Below are positions 10,700 to 21,362 of a stretch of 64,000 nt of DNA, piece by piece. Position numbers and translations under genes: made by a program. The stretch comes from Siphonodentalium dalli. Lineage: Eukaryota > Mollusca > Scaphopoda > Gadilida > Siphonodentaliidae. Location: assembly GCA_032622095.1 (NCBI GenBank), contig CP136067.1, positions 61,452,893-61,516,892 on the forward strand, in the 5' to 3' direction. Position 1 is the stretch's first letter. Each line of letters opens with the position of its first letter. The notes under the pieces are model-generated. The model saw only the letters and a program-made list of their open reading frames with translations, searched no databases and was not told where the DNA came from.

Positions 10700-12502
10700 G
10701 GTTACACTGGTGTAAATGTTTTCCATAGGCCTCAGTGCTAACGTTTTAGCGTATGCTGTTGGCTATATGAACCATGGGTCCAATTTTTTTTTTTAATCTG
10801 AAAAATTGACATTTCGGGAAACTTTTTACACAAAAAAATCATATCTGTCTAGCAGGGAATTCGCCTTTAAATCTTGTGTTTTCGTAACTATTGTCAGATC
10901 CGCATAAAAAAATACTGTCATATTTTAGACCACACCAACAAATTCAAACTTCACTACAAAGGGTTAATTCCTGTGCCAATGGCTATCTTACCTATGGGAA
11001 ATCATAGGGAAGAGGTGTGATGATTTTTTTATGCAAAAAGCACACAAGGCTATTGACCAATCAGGGCCCAGTGTCTATTTTATTCTCTCCTATATATTCC
11101 TCCCGCATCCGCTAGAGGTCTCTCCGAACCTTATTTACACCAGTGTAACCTAAAGCGATAGCCCGCTTTTTCGCGGAATAATTGTAACACCCTACATTTT
11201 TTCAGAATTGCCCATGAATGAAAAAAATGTGTTCAAAAATAATATCACTTCTGTGGTTCTTTATTTATCACACACAATTTAACCCCACTCTCTGTAACAC
11301 ATTATTCATCAAAAAAGCACATTTTTCCACCACAAGTCATATTCAGGCCCCATTTTCACACAGTTTTTGGGGTCTGGTGTTGCAAACTTGGATCAGCTAT
11401 GGAAGACTGTACAAGATCCTTTCCATGAGAGAACTTCTGGTGATGTGAGGTCATTGAGTCCAGATCTGATCAGCTGAGCATCAAGCACATGACTTTATCA
11501 GCACATGGAAGACTAAAATATGACATTTTCAGGTCTGCAAGGGTGATCCAAGATAACTGGATGTGGGTGTATATTGAATTAGTTGAACAAAGATATGCTC
11601 TCTTTGAAATGCTGAAGCATTTTCTTAAATGTGTCCAAGTTTTAGTGCTATTAACCTTCAAATGGCCATACCCACCAGTGAAAATGAGACACTTTTATTA
11701 TATATATCTGTATATCACTGGCTATAAAATCCAAAATACTTGTTAGATTAGCTTCTTATAACAATTGGTATGTGTGTCATTGACATGCTCATGTAATGGG
11801 TAATTTGCATTATCATGTGACAATTACCACCTTGAAATTTTTTGAAAATACCTTGAAAAATTGGCATTTTTTATGAAAAATCATACCATTTTTTTGGCCG
11901 ATGGAAGTGAAAGAAGACATCAGCAGCAAGAATAGCCACACCATGCATGGGAGATTCATTGGACTGAAAGACCAGGCTGTGAAAAATGCATTAAAATACT
12001 TTAAAGTGACTCCCAGGAATCAAAAATGACAAAAAGTTCATTTTTCCCTTTAGGTTACACTGGTGTAAATGTTTTCCATAGGCCTCAGTGCTAACGTTTT
12101 AGCGTATGCTGTTGGCTATATGAACCATGGGTCCAATTTTTTTTTTAATCTGAAAAATTGACATTTCGGGAAACTTTTTACACAAAAAAATCATATCTGT
12201 CTAGCAGGGAATTCGCCTTTAAATCTTGTGTTTTCGTAACTAGTGTCAGATCCGCATAAAAAAATACTGTCATATTTTAGACCACACCAACAAATTCAAA
12301 CTTCACTACAAAGGGTTAATTCCTGTGCCAATGGCTATCTTACCTATGGGAAATCATAGGGAAGAGGTGTGATGATTTTTTTATGCAAAAAGCACACAAG
12401 GCTATTGACCAATCAGGGCCCAGTGTCTATTTTATTCTCTCCTATATATTCCTCCCGCATCCGCTAGAGGTCTCTCCGAACCTTATTTACACCAGTGTAA
12501 CC
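10700..12502. mobile_element. E2: direct-repeat (LTR-like) element A'-B'-A'
   Basis: Flanked by the 4-bp direct repeat TAAT (10696-10699 and 12503-12506). Two nearly identical ~451-bp blocks A' (10700-11150 and 12053-12502) enclose a 902-bp block B'. A' starts GGTTACACTGGTGTAAAT and ends with its exact reverse complement, an 18-bp inverted repeat. Removing the element with one TAAT joins codon AAT at 10697 to codon TGT at 12507 in frame through the esterase domain, which confirms the insertion borders. B' contains no recognisable protein. It could be a miniature LTR retrotransposon with atypical ends, or two copies of a TIR element with captured DNA between them. Confidence 0.8.
11055..11098 (+). 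promoter_or_regulatory. CCAAT/TATA-like promoter in the A' repeat
   Basis: GACCAATCAG (11055-11064) is followed by TATATATT (11091-11098) in the 3' part of A'; the same pair recurs in the second copy near 12408 and 12444. The spacing suits a polymerase II promoter, as found in the U3 region of LTRs. AT-rich DNA makes chance occurrence possible. Confidence 0.3.
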
Positions 12503-12506
12503 TAAT

Positions 12507-13094
12507 TGTGTTGGTCTTAACATCGACAAACCAAATATTAAAAACTTCTCTGTCAGTGGTGCAACATTCGCCGAGATAGGAAATCTACTGGATGCTACAA
12601 AAAGTGATGCAACTGTCGGGAAATCACCTGAAGATGTGAGCTCGGTGATCGTTCACCTGGGCACAAACGACCTGACTAAAAACAATCTAAACGCGAGCTC
12701 AGCCATCCTAAACATGACGGAGGCGGTGACGGAAATTGCAGCCGTGTTCCCAAATGCCAGAATGAGCTTGTGCAGTGTTCCCCCACGAAGAGGAAACAGC
12801 ATGAACGCACAGGATCACAATTCAGCAGTCATTGTGGTAAATGACTTTATGTCCAAATATTGCTCCAAGAAGGATAACTTTGAATTTGTGGACAATTACG
12901 ACCAATTCTCTACTACGGATGGAGTAAGGAAGGAATTATTCAGTGAAAAGGACAAAAGGGGGATACACCTGAGCCCAGTCGGTAGAGATAAACTCACTGA
13001 TTCATTCATTCAAGCAAGTGCGAAGGGCAGCAGGAAAATAGGTCCACATTTCACACCACCAGAACCTAACAAACAGGCAAAGGTATATGCCTGA
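12507..13094 (+). pseudogene. LINE-A ORF1, SGNH esterase domain
   Basis: This continues the frame from 10699 after E2. It carries VIVHLGTNDLTK, matching the esterase GxND block III, and GIHLSPVGRDKL near the C-terminus, matching the DxxH-type block V region (here R-G-I-H). Esterase domains of this type occur in ORF1 of CR1/L2-like LINEs and may act on membranes or help multimerise the ORF1 protein. It ends at TGA 13092-13094. That stop could be the true ORF1 end, because the next frame has a different composition. The open part starts at 12636 by convention, but the coding similarity begins at 12507. Confidence 0.8.
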
Positions 13095-13097
13095 TGT

Positions 13098-14633
13098 GTG
13101 AAGGATGGGGAAAATGACTCATTGTTTTATAATAATAACTCATACAATAATGCTATACAACCCATAACCCAAATTCAGTGTTTGATTGATGGCAATCGAA
13201 CCGATGGCTTGAACCGAAAGATCACACATGACATTAGTGGAAATTATTTAAACAATCAAGAAACGCAACTTACCCAACCACGTACAGAAAATATAAACAA
13301 TTATAACAATTATACTGACCCACCCTTATCTCAGATGCTAATGCAGTCACGAGAACTATTATATGGAACCATAATGCCAGTATACCACATAAATAATATA
13401 GATAATGGTCCACAAAATGACGCTGTCAACAACATTTATACTGGTCCTATTAATATGCACGACGATTCCACAGAAAAGTACCCATATACAACTGTAAACT
13501 ACTCCCATGTATGGGATCCGCATAATATTAAGTATTTCGTGTACCCAGAGAAACGAGTGTTTGATATAAATGAAATGATGTCAATGTGTGATCTCCAGGT
13601 CCAAGCAACACATGTGTTGACAAATGAACAGAATAATGATGTACCATCCGTATCGTATCAAGTTATACAGAATGCATTTACTGAACCGCTTGAATCCAAC
13701 CACAACCCGGTAACGATACCACAACGCGATAAAATGGTAAAACCCATCGGCGGGGAATCACCGCCGACCAAAATAGTTAGCCTAGAAACTAGGTCATGTC
13801 CTTTTGTTTGTAAACAGTCTCGTCATACAGGTGACGACCCGAGTCCGTCTGTGGAAAGCGATAGTACAACCGCAGCGAGTCATGTACTGACAACAACAGC
13901 AATTAAATTATCTATTCAGAACCACTCCGGCGATGACCTATATCCTATTTCGGAAACCGATAGTACAACCACAGCGAGTCAATCGTGGACAACGGCAACT
14001 GCTGCTGATCGGTCCACTCAGGCACAAGCCGAAATGGCTGTCGAATGCAGTCGGGTGAAGGTCGGCTTCACACCCGATCGGTTACCAGATAATACCAATG
14101 CAACAATAAATAATAGAACACGCGCTAGAAACGACAGTTCATTGAACTTATCACAAATACTCGGTGAAACAAGGCGTATTCTAGACCATAATGTTGTTAA
14201 CCCTCTCGATAGTGAGCACTACGAAATCACACGGGGATTTAACAATAATTATAAAAATGATAACTACTATATGAGCCCAAATGACGAAATAATTTCTTAA
14301 ATAGATGACAGTTTATATACATGTAGTGGCATGTTGGGAACCTATCCAAATCGAAATTATGCCCCCTTTATTGGGGAAATACCTATGTTACAACCCTTGA
14401 ACTCTAAGCACAGTTATCATACTGTTGAATATGATAGTCAAGGTATGGGGAATCCGAACAAATGTTTATATAATACAGAGGGGCACAACTCGATCCAGTC
14501 AGAGTTGAACCCTCCAATTTCTCTTAAACAGAATTTACAGAAACCCGAAAACCAGCAAACATATATGAATTTTCCATACGAAACACAAAATGACTATGAT
14601 TATGAAGAGATAAAAAAAACGTATACTTTCTGA
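13098..14633 (+). pseudogene. LINE-A extra Asn-rich ORF between ORF1 and ORF2
   Basis: Open at 13098-14300 and again at 14331-14633 in the same frame. The stop at 14298-14300 (TAA) is GAA in the duplicated copy at 17.45 kb, so the original frame was continuous for about 511 residues. The protein is rich in Asn, Thr, Tyr, Pro and Ser, with repeated short motifs (a DSTT(A/T)AS type occurs twice). I recognise no domain, transmembrane segment or catalytic motif. It follows the esterase frame after a single stop codon, so it could be a long disordered C-terminal extension of ORF1 rather than a separate protein. Confidence 0.65.
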
Positions 14634-14656
14634 TAGCCCTGACACTGGTGTACATG
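13880..14656 (+). repeat. Left copy of the ~770-bp direct repeat flanking LINE-B
   Basis: Nearly identical to 17043-17811. The borders coincide with the ends of LINE-B: similarity stops at ...GTGTACATG (14656) and starts at TCATGTACTGAC (13880). The few differences seen are about seven substitutions and one small indel near 14080. Confidence 0.9.
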
Positions 14657-17042
14657 AATTTCGGAAATGAATTTTGATGTTAAATGTACAGAGATCCATT
14701 GGATATAGCCCAAGGTTGGCAACATTACTTTACTTCGCTCTACAAACGCACTCCTCACTCTGATCCGAACTTTGAACAGTCTATTCACTCACAGGTTAAC
14801 ATTCTACTCAACAGTAACCTCCCTGATAGCGAGGAAACCTGTCTGACGAGTCTAGTCTCCATGGCAGAATTAACCGAGGCTATTAAATTTATCAAGCCCA
14901 ATAAGGCAGCTGGTATTGACAGAGTTGTAAATGAACATATTCTGAACTCTCCGCCGGAATTTCTTAACGTATTGTGCAAACTATACTCGCTAATGTTAAA
15001 ACATACCCACATCCCTCCCGATATGAAAAGGGGGATTATCGTACCAATATTCAAAGGTGACCCAAAGCCAGTACATGCCCCGGACAGTTATCGCGCAATC
15101 ACGCTTCTACCAGCCCTTTACAAACTTTTCGAGATAATTGTCCTCGATAGACTCCGATGTAGCAATATATTCAAGAACTTTCCAACCTCTATGCAGAACG
15201 GATTTCAGAGGGGCGTCGGTTGCTCAATAACCACATTCGAGCTACAGGAAGCCTGTGCGTATGCAGAATGCAACGGGTCTCGAGTATATGCAGCGTTCCT
15301 TGATTCAAAGAAAGCCTTTGATCGCGTTTGGCATGAAGGGCTCATCTATAAATTATCTCAAAAAGGTGTAACGGGCGCTATGCTCAGAGTCATTTCAAAC
15401 ATGTACTCAGATGTACAGAGCCATGTTCTCTGTAATGGGATAACATCGGAAGCCTTCATGGTGGAGCAAGGAACAAGGCAAGGAGGGGTAATGTCGCCCT
15501 TCTTGCATCTTGTCTTTATTGATGAACTTGTGGAATCCCTGTCAGATACACATGATGGCGTTCACATTAGCTCTATTTCATGTTCGTCCCCTACGACGGC
15601 TGATGACATAACTATTCTCTCATTCACAGACGGAGGTCTCCGTAGACTCCTCAACATATGTCACCTATATAGTTTAAAGTGGCGCTTCGAGTTCTCACAC
15701 GAGAAAAGCAAAGTTGTTGTAATTGGCACCTCCCAATGCCGGCGTCACACTGAGGATAGACCATGGGAGCTCGGACCCAGACATATCGCCAAAGTAGAAG
15801 AAGTCTCTCATCTGGGTATTATTCAGAGCTCGTCTGGTAAACAGAATCCGAAAGTTGAGAAGGCTACTGATATGCTACGCAAAGTATTCTTCTCAGCTTG
15901 TCGCTCACCTGTTACAACCGAGTTCTCTCCTTTAACCAACCTAAAGATTCTTAAACATATCGTTATTCCCAAAGCTCTTTATGGCTGTGAATCATGGTGG
16001 GATTTGTCACATACGCAATATACCATGATAGAACGCGCTTATCGCATGTGTGTTAAGAATTTACAGCGCATTCCGAAACGCAGTAATACAATATTATCCC
16101 TATCACTACTCGGACTTCTCCCTATAGAGTACGAAATTCAGCGGAGAAAATTATTGTTTCTTGGAACACTGATTAACTTACCACGGAATCACAGAGCAGC
16201 TCTGGATGTATTCCTATTCAATTATCACGGTAATCGAATATACGGTCGCCCGATGACAGGATTTCTAAAAGATATATCTGATACTCTCCATAAATTCAAC
16301 TTATACCATTATCTTCCATCTTTTACGGAAACGGGTTTCTTCCCTACCCAGTCCACTTGGAAGAAAATTGTCAGAGATTGTCTCTCTGCTCACTACTCAC
16401 GCGAGGTGAGTCAGCGTGGTCAGAGAGACGATTCTCTGTCTTTTCTCTTGAAGGTAAAACCCGACAACCAGTCACTGTGGAAACTTTGGCAGCTCTCTCG
16501 AGAAGAACCTGAGTATTTTCCAATTTGTATCAAGATGGCCAATATTTTGACCAAAACCACGTATGACAATGACGCTGAATGCAATCGCTGCAACCAAACA
16601 TATTCAAATTTCTTGTTTCATAGATATCTCGAATGTACATCTGAGTTTGCACAGATGGTACGGAACACATTTTGGTATTCACTGATTGACATATTTGGAA
16701 TTGAAACTTTTACATTTCTTGACAGCATGAATAGCGATACATTCCTTGCGTTTTGCCTAGGAGGGTGTATCCCAATGCAAATTGAACTGATTTGTGATGA
16801 ATATCGTCTTTTCAAACGATGTGTGAGGTTTATTTTCATCCTGTGTTCTGACTAAGTTTTATGATATCGGATACTTCACTATATATTTGTCTTAAAAATC
16901 TTGTCTTGCAGTATATCATTCCCACAATGAATTTCTCAAGTTAAATTATATTGCATGTGTATATATGTCTTCATGTAACTTTTGTATATATATATTGTAC
17001 CATAATGGTCTCCATATTTGGAGGAATAAACATATCTCTCTC
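14657..17042 (+). mobile_element. LINE-B copy 1, 5'-truncated non-LTR retrotransposon
   Basis: A 2386-bp insertion in LINE-A. It starts abruptly upstream of the RT domain, without an endonuclease, and ends in AATAAACATATCTCTC with a CT-rich tail instead of poly-A. The last ~190 bp is non-coding 3' UTR. The same tail appears in reverse at 53256, where the second copy lies. Flanking direct repeats of about 770 bp are far longer than usual LINE target duplications. Confidence 0.88.
14684..16855 (+). CDS. LINE-B reverse transcriptase (ORF2 C-terminal part)
   Basis: An intact 723-residue frame. RT landmarks: PNKAAGIDRV (about residue 83), AAFLDSKKAFDRVW with the motif-A Asp at 207, QGTRQGGVMSPFL (motif B), and TADD at 305-308 where most LINEs have YADD or FADD. 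A Cys/His finger follows at C633, C636, H646, C651 (C-x2-C-x9-H-x4-C), as is common at LINE ORF2 C-termini. The product would copy LINE RNA into DNA at a nicked target. The N-terminal endonuclease is missing through 5' truncation. The same TADD occurs in the second copy at 53-55 kb, so Thr is a family trait, not a mutation in this copy. The frame is otherwise undamaged, suggesting recent insertion. Confidence 0.9.
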   Translation: MYRDPLDIAQGWQHYFTSLYKRTPHSDPNFEQSIHSQVNILLNSNLPDSEETCLTSLVSMAELTEAIKFIKPNKAAGIDRVVNEHILNSPPEFLNVLCKLYSLMLKHTHIPPDMKRGIIVPIFKGDPKPVHAPDSYRAITLLPALYKLFEIIVLDRLRCSNIFKNFPTSMQNGFQRGVGCSITTFELQEACAYAECNGSRVYAAFLDSKKAFDRVWHEGLIYKLSQKGVTGAMLRVISNMYSDVQSHVLCNGITSEAFMVEQGTRQGGVMSPFLHLVFIDELVESLSDTHDGVHISSISCSSPTTADDITILSFTDGGLRRLLNICHLYSLKWRFEFSHEKSKVVVIGTSQCRRHTEDRPWELGPRHIAKVEEVSHLGIIQSSSGKQNPKVEKATDMLRKVFFSACRSPVTTEFSPLTNLKILKHIVIPKALYGCESWWDLSHTQYTMIERAYRMCVKNLQRIPKRSNTILSLSLLGLLPIEYEIQRRKLLFLGTLINLPRNHRAALDVFLFNYHGNRIYGRPMTGFLKDISDTLHKFNLYHYLPSFTETGFFPTQSTWKKIVRDCLSAHYSREVSQRGQRDDSLSFLLKVKPDNQSLWKLWQLSREEPEYFPICIKMANILTKTTYDNDAECNRCNQTYSNFLFHRYLECTSEFAQMVRNTFWYSLIDIFGIETFTFLDSMNSDTFLAFCLGGCIPMQIELICDEYRLFKRCVRFIFILCSD

Positions 17043-17811
17043 TCATGTACTGACAACAACAGCAATTAAATTATCTATTCAGAACCACTCCGGCGATGAC
17101 CTATATCCTATTTCGGAAACCGATAGTACAACCACAGCGAGTCAATCGTGGACAACGGCAACTGCTGCTGATCGGTCCACTCAGGCACAAGCCGAAATGG
17201 CTGTCGAATGCAGTCGGGTGAAGGTCGGCTTCACACCCGATACATAATACCAATGCAACAATAAATAATAGAACACGCGCTAGAAACGACAGTTCATTGA
17301 ACTTATCACAAATACTCGGTGAAACAAGGCGTATTCTAGACCATAATGTTGTTAACCCTCTCGATAGTGAGCACTACGAAATCACACGGGGATTTAACAA
17401 TAATTGTAAAAATGATAACTACTATATGAGCCCACATGACGAAATAATTTCTGAAATAGATGACAGTTTATATACATGTAGTGGCATGTTGGGAACCTAT
17501 CCAAATCGAAATTATGCCCCCTTTATTGGGGAAATACCTATGTTACAACCCTTGAACTCTAAGCACAGTTATCATACTGTTGAATATGATAGTCAAGGTA
17601 TGGGGAATCCGAACAAATGTTTATATAATACAGAGGGGCACAACTCGATCCAGTCAGGGTTGAACCCTCCAATGTCTCTTAAACAGAATTTACAGAAACC
17701 CGAAAACCAGCAAACATATATGAATTTTCCATACGAAACACAAAATGACTATGATTATGAAGAGATAAAAAAACCGTATACTTTCTTATAGCCCTGACAC
17801 TGGTGTACATG
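17043..17811 (+). repeat. Right copy of the ~770-bp direct repeat flanking LINE-B
   Basis: Duplicate of 13880-14656. It holds a second copy of the LINE-A Asn-rich ORF C-terminal part; the frame 17297-17791 is open and reads through the position that is a stop in the left copy. An 8-bp-scale deletion near 17240 breaks the frame upstream of that. Confidence 0.9.
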
Positions 17812-17932
17812 TACCTGTACATGGCCTAAGCCATATACACACACAAAATGCACAGGTAACCAAATGCACACAAAGAACTGAATATACACACCGAGAAACT
17901 CCACACAATTAAATTATGGAGAACTGAAAATA

Positions 17933-20900
17933 TTGGCATTCAATGTCTGTGGGCTGAGAAAAAAGCTCCTATATCCTGAATTTAGAGAATTGTGTGAAAG
18001 CCATGATATACTATGTTTCTCTGAAACTAAAACAGTTAATTGTGATGAATTGAATCTCCCTGGTTATACATTCTATATGAAAAATAGAACCCAACTCTCT
18101 AGAGTAAGATCGGGTGGTATTGCAATCGGGGTTAAAACTGATCTGATAAGCTCAACCCGAATTATAGAAACAAAATGCCCGTATGTGCACTGGGCTGAGA
18201 TACAAGCAAGCTCCCACACACACAGTGAATGTAAGATATTGGTTGGATCGGTTTATATTCCACCCGAAAGTAGTAGGTATGCATCAGAGGAAGCATACAC
18301 ACAAATTTTGAATGATTGCTTAACTTTGAGGGAAGATACAACTCGTGTTTTTATAACAGGTGACTTTAACGCACGAACATCAAACAACGCTGATTATATA
18401 ACAACCGATGAAAGGAACCTCGATATACCGGAAATTGAAGAAACCTCAGTTGATACATCAATATACCTAGATGTAGCTGGTTTACCAAAAGAAAGGTTTA
18501 ACCAGGACAGAGTCAAAAACTCACAGGGACAAAAACTTTTACAATTTTGTAAATGTAATGAATTTTTCATTGCTAATGGACGAGTCGGAAACGATTTTGG
18601 TGTTGGAAAACTCACCTGCCGCGACGCATCTACAGTTGATTATATGGTATGCTCGGCTGAAGCTCTTCAATTGTTAAAACAATTCACAGTTGGAACATTC
18701 TGTAACTTATATTCCGACGAACATTGCCCCATTACAACGGAAATTACTCTGCCCATTGCCAATCCGGTACCGGTACCACATACCAATACAAATAGTAAAA
18801 AAAACTATTAGAAATTGGGAAGAGCGAAAGTCCAGTGAATTTACACTGAACCTAGATCCAAGTAGCATTAATAATGCAAATTTACTCCTTGATCAGATCG
18901 AAAGCGACACATCTAGATCCCAGGATATTAACCAAGTGGTGATCATGGTATCAAACTTGCTATTAACTGCAGCTGATAATACCTTTAGCAGACCAGTAAA
19001 CAAAAAGAGTCGAAAAACACACCGCAATAATAAACCATGGTTTACAAAATCATGCTGGTCTGCAAGAAAAGAGTATAGGAAGGCCGTTAGACGCTATAAA
19101 AAATCCCCCCGTGGATAAATGAAGCAGTATATGCAGGACAAATCAAGTGAATATAAAAGAGAAATGAATACTGCTATAGGAAAACATAGAGAGAAAGCAT
19201 CCAAAGAAATAGCACACATGAAATATAAAAACCCAAAGAAATTCTGGGCCTCTCTAAATAACCGCGTGAAAAACAAGGCACCACCCATTGAAATAGGCAA
19301 ATTTGAAGAATATTACCGAGAGTTAAATAGTGCAGTACATGATAGCAATGACACTGCCACTCAAATGGAGCTTTCAGATAGCAATGAATCACTAAATAAA
19401 CCAATCAGTATAGATGAACTTAAAAATGCACTGCATGGCTTGAAGAATAATAAAGCCTGTGGACAAGATATGATATTAAATGAATATCTTAAAGCATCAT
19501 CAGATAAACTGTTAAACATATATGTTAGAGTATTTAACCATGTACTGAACTCTGGATGTATACCAGATGCATGGGGTATAGGGACCATTGTCCCTATTTA
19601 TAAAAATAAAGGTGACCCAAAGAACTATAGGCCTATCACAATCCTAAGTTGTTTTGGTAAACTATTCACAAAAATTCTCTCAAATAGGCTGTATGAATTT
19701 TTAGAAAATAATGACATTCTTCAGGTAAACCAAGCAGGGTTCCGAAAGGATCACTCGACGATTGATAACTTATTCATATTGCATATGTTAGCAGAATTGA
19801 CAAAGAATATAAATTCCAACCTTTACTGTGCCTTTATAGATTTTGAGAAGGCATTCGATAGAGTTTGGAGACATGGCCTATGGCAGAAACTATTGTCATA
19901 TGATGTCAATGGAAAATTCTTCCAGGTCATTAGAAATATGTATCAGAACATCAAATCCTCTGTCAAGTCAGGAAATGAACATTCAGCATTCTTCCCATGC
20001 TTATCAGGAGTGAGGCAGGGCGAAAATCTATCGCCGGTCCTATTTTCTCTATTCCTCAATGACCTAGAGAAGTTTATGATAAACGAGGATATTGTAGGCC
20101 TCAAGAAAATATCAAATCAGATCGAAGAAGAATTGAATACTTATATGAAATTGATTATAATTTTATACGCGGATGATACAGTGCTTATGGCTGAGACCCC
20201 AAAAAAATTACAAAAGGAACTAGATTCCTTTAGAAAGTATTGTAAGACTTGGAAACTTACTGTGAATATAAACAAAACAAAAATCTTACTAATGTCCAAG
20301 CGTAGTTTACCACGTAACACTCATTTCTATTTAAACGGTATTAAACTTGAAGTAGTAAAAAAATTCAACTACTTGGGAATTGAACACACAAAATCTGGTT
20401 CGTATTCAGAAGCAAAACATATACTTGCAACAAAAGGGATCCATGCAATGTACACCGTGATAAAAAAATCCAGAGTAAATTGCCTCTCAATAGCCAACCA
20501 ATTTGATCTATTTGACACCCAAGTGCTACCAATATTACTGTATGGCTGTGGGGTCTGGGGTTATGGTGATAACCAGACCCTTGAAAATGTCCACAAAAAG
20601 TTTCTTAAACATGTCCTGAATTTGAAACAATCAACCCCCAATTATATGATTTATGGTGAATCAGGAAGATTCCCATTGGAACTCACAATAAAATTAAGAC
20701 TTTTGAAATATTGGTCGAAAGTTATAAACATGCCCAATAAACAATATGGGAAAGTCCTCTATGAGTTAACACTGAAACTTTTAAGTGAAGCAAATGAACG
20801 CACCTTTAAGTGGACAAGAGAAATTAAACAAATCTTGTCTAGCTGCGACCAACCCCAATTATTGACTGCTGGTAAATTGCACTGTGCAGACCAATTTTTA

Positions 20901-21362
20901 GACTGTGTGAAAAGAAGCCTTATCAGGGACTATAAAATTAAGTGGGCAACCGAACGTGACACCTCAAGCAGAGGTAAGATATATCGTATATTCAAACACG
21001 ATATCAATTTTGAAAAATATTTGGATACCCTAGAAAGTAGAAACAGAACTGAATTATGTAGACTCAGAACAGCGAATCATAACCTCCCAATTGAAACTGG
21101 GAGATGGAATGGGACAAATCATAAAGATAGAAAATGTCCCCTATGTACACACAAAATGATTGGAGATGAGTTCCATTATTTACTAGAATGTACAAAATAT
21201 AGACAAATAAGGGAGAAAATCGTCCCAGAAAAAAACCGTGGAAAAGCAAACATTATGATGATGAACGAAATTTTGAATTCACAAAACCCATCAACTCTAA
21301 ACCAAGTATGCAAGCTCATGAGGAAGGTTCATAAGGATCTCTCTAATGTACCACAATCTTGA
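17933..21362 (+). pseudogene. LINE-A ORF2: apurinic endonuclease plus reverse transcriptase
   Basis: The endonuclease is open to 18811, with N4, E31, GDFNA at residues 143-147 and SDEH near 261-264 as expected catalytic positions; it would nick the target strand. The frame shifts at an A8 run (about 18797-18804) into 18690-19118, then meets an in-frame TAA at 19116-19118 and continues from 19119. The RT part (747 residues from 19119) has AFIDFEKAFDRVW with the motif-A Asp at 241, RQGENLSPVLFSLFLND (motif B), YADD at 350-353 and a finger at C673, C676, H686, C691. Upstream of 17933 the frame stays open without an ATG (ELKILAFNVCGL). One frameshift and one stop are enough to inactivate it; the catalytic residues are kept. 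Confidence 0.9.

Larger units (their letters stand above)
6687..21362 (+). mobile_element. LINE-A, CR1/L2-like non-LTR retrotransposon (degenerate, interrupted)
   Basis: In order: an ORF1 with an N-terminal domain, two zinc knuckles and an SGNH esterase domain; an Asn-rich extra ORF; and an ORF2 with apurinic endonuclease and reverse transcriptase. SGNH esterases in ORF1 are known in CR1/L2-type elements. Three insertions split it: E1 (7344-10514), E2 (10700-12502) and LINE-B with its duplicated target (14657-17811). Subtracting these leaves about 6.5 kb, a normal full-length size. In-frame stops and at least two frameshifts make it non-functional. Exact 5' and 3' ends are not defined; the 5' end lies between about 6390 and 6687. 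Confidence 0.85.
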
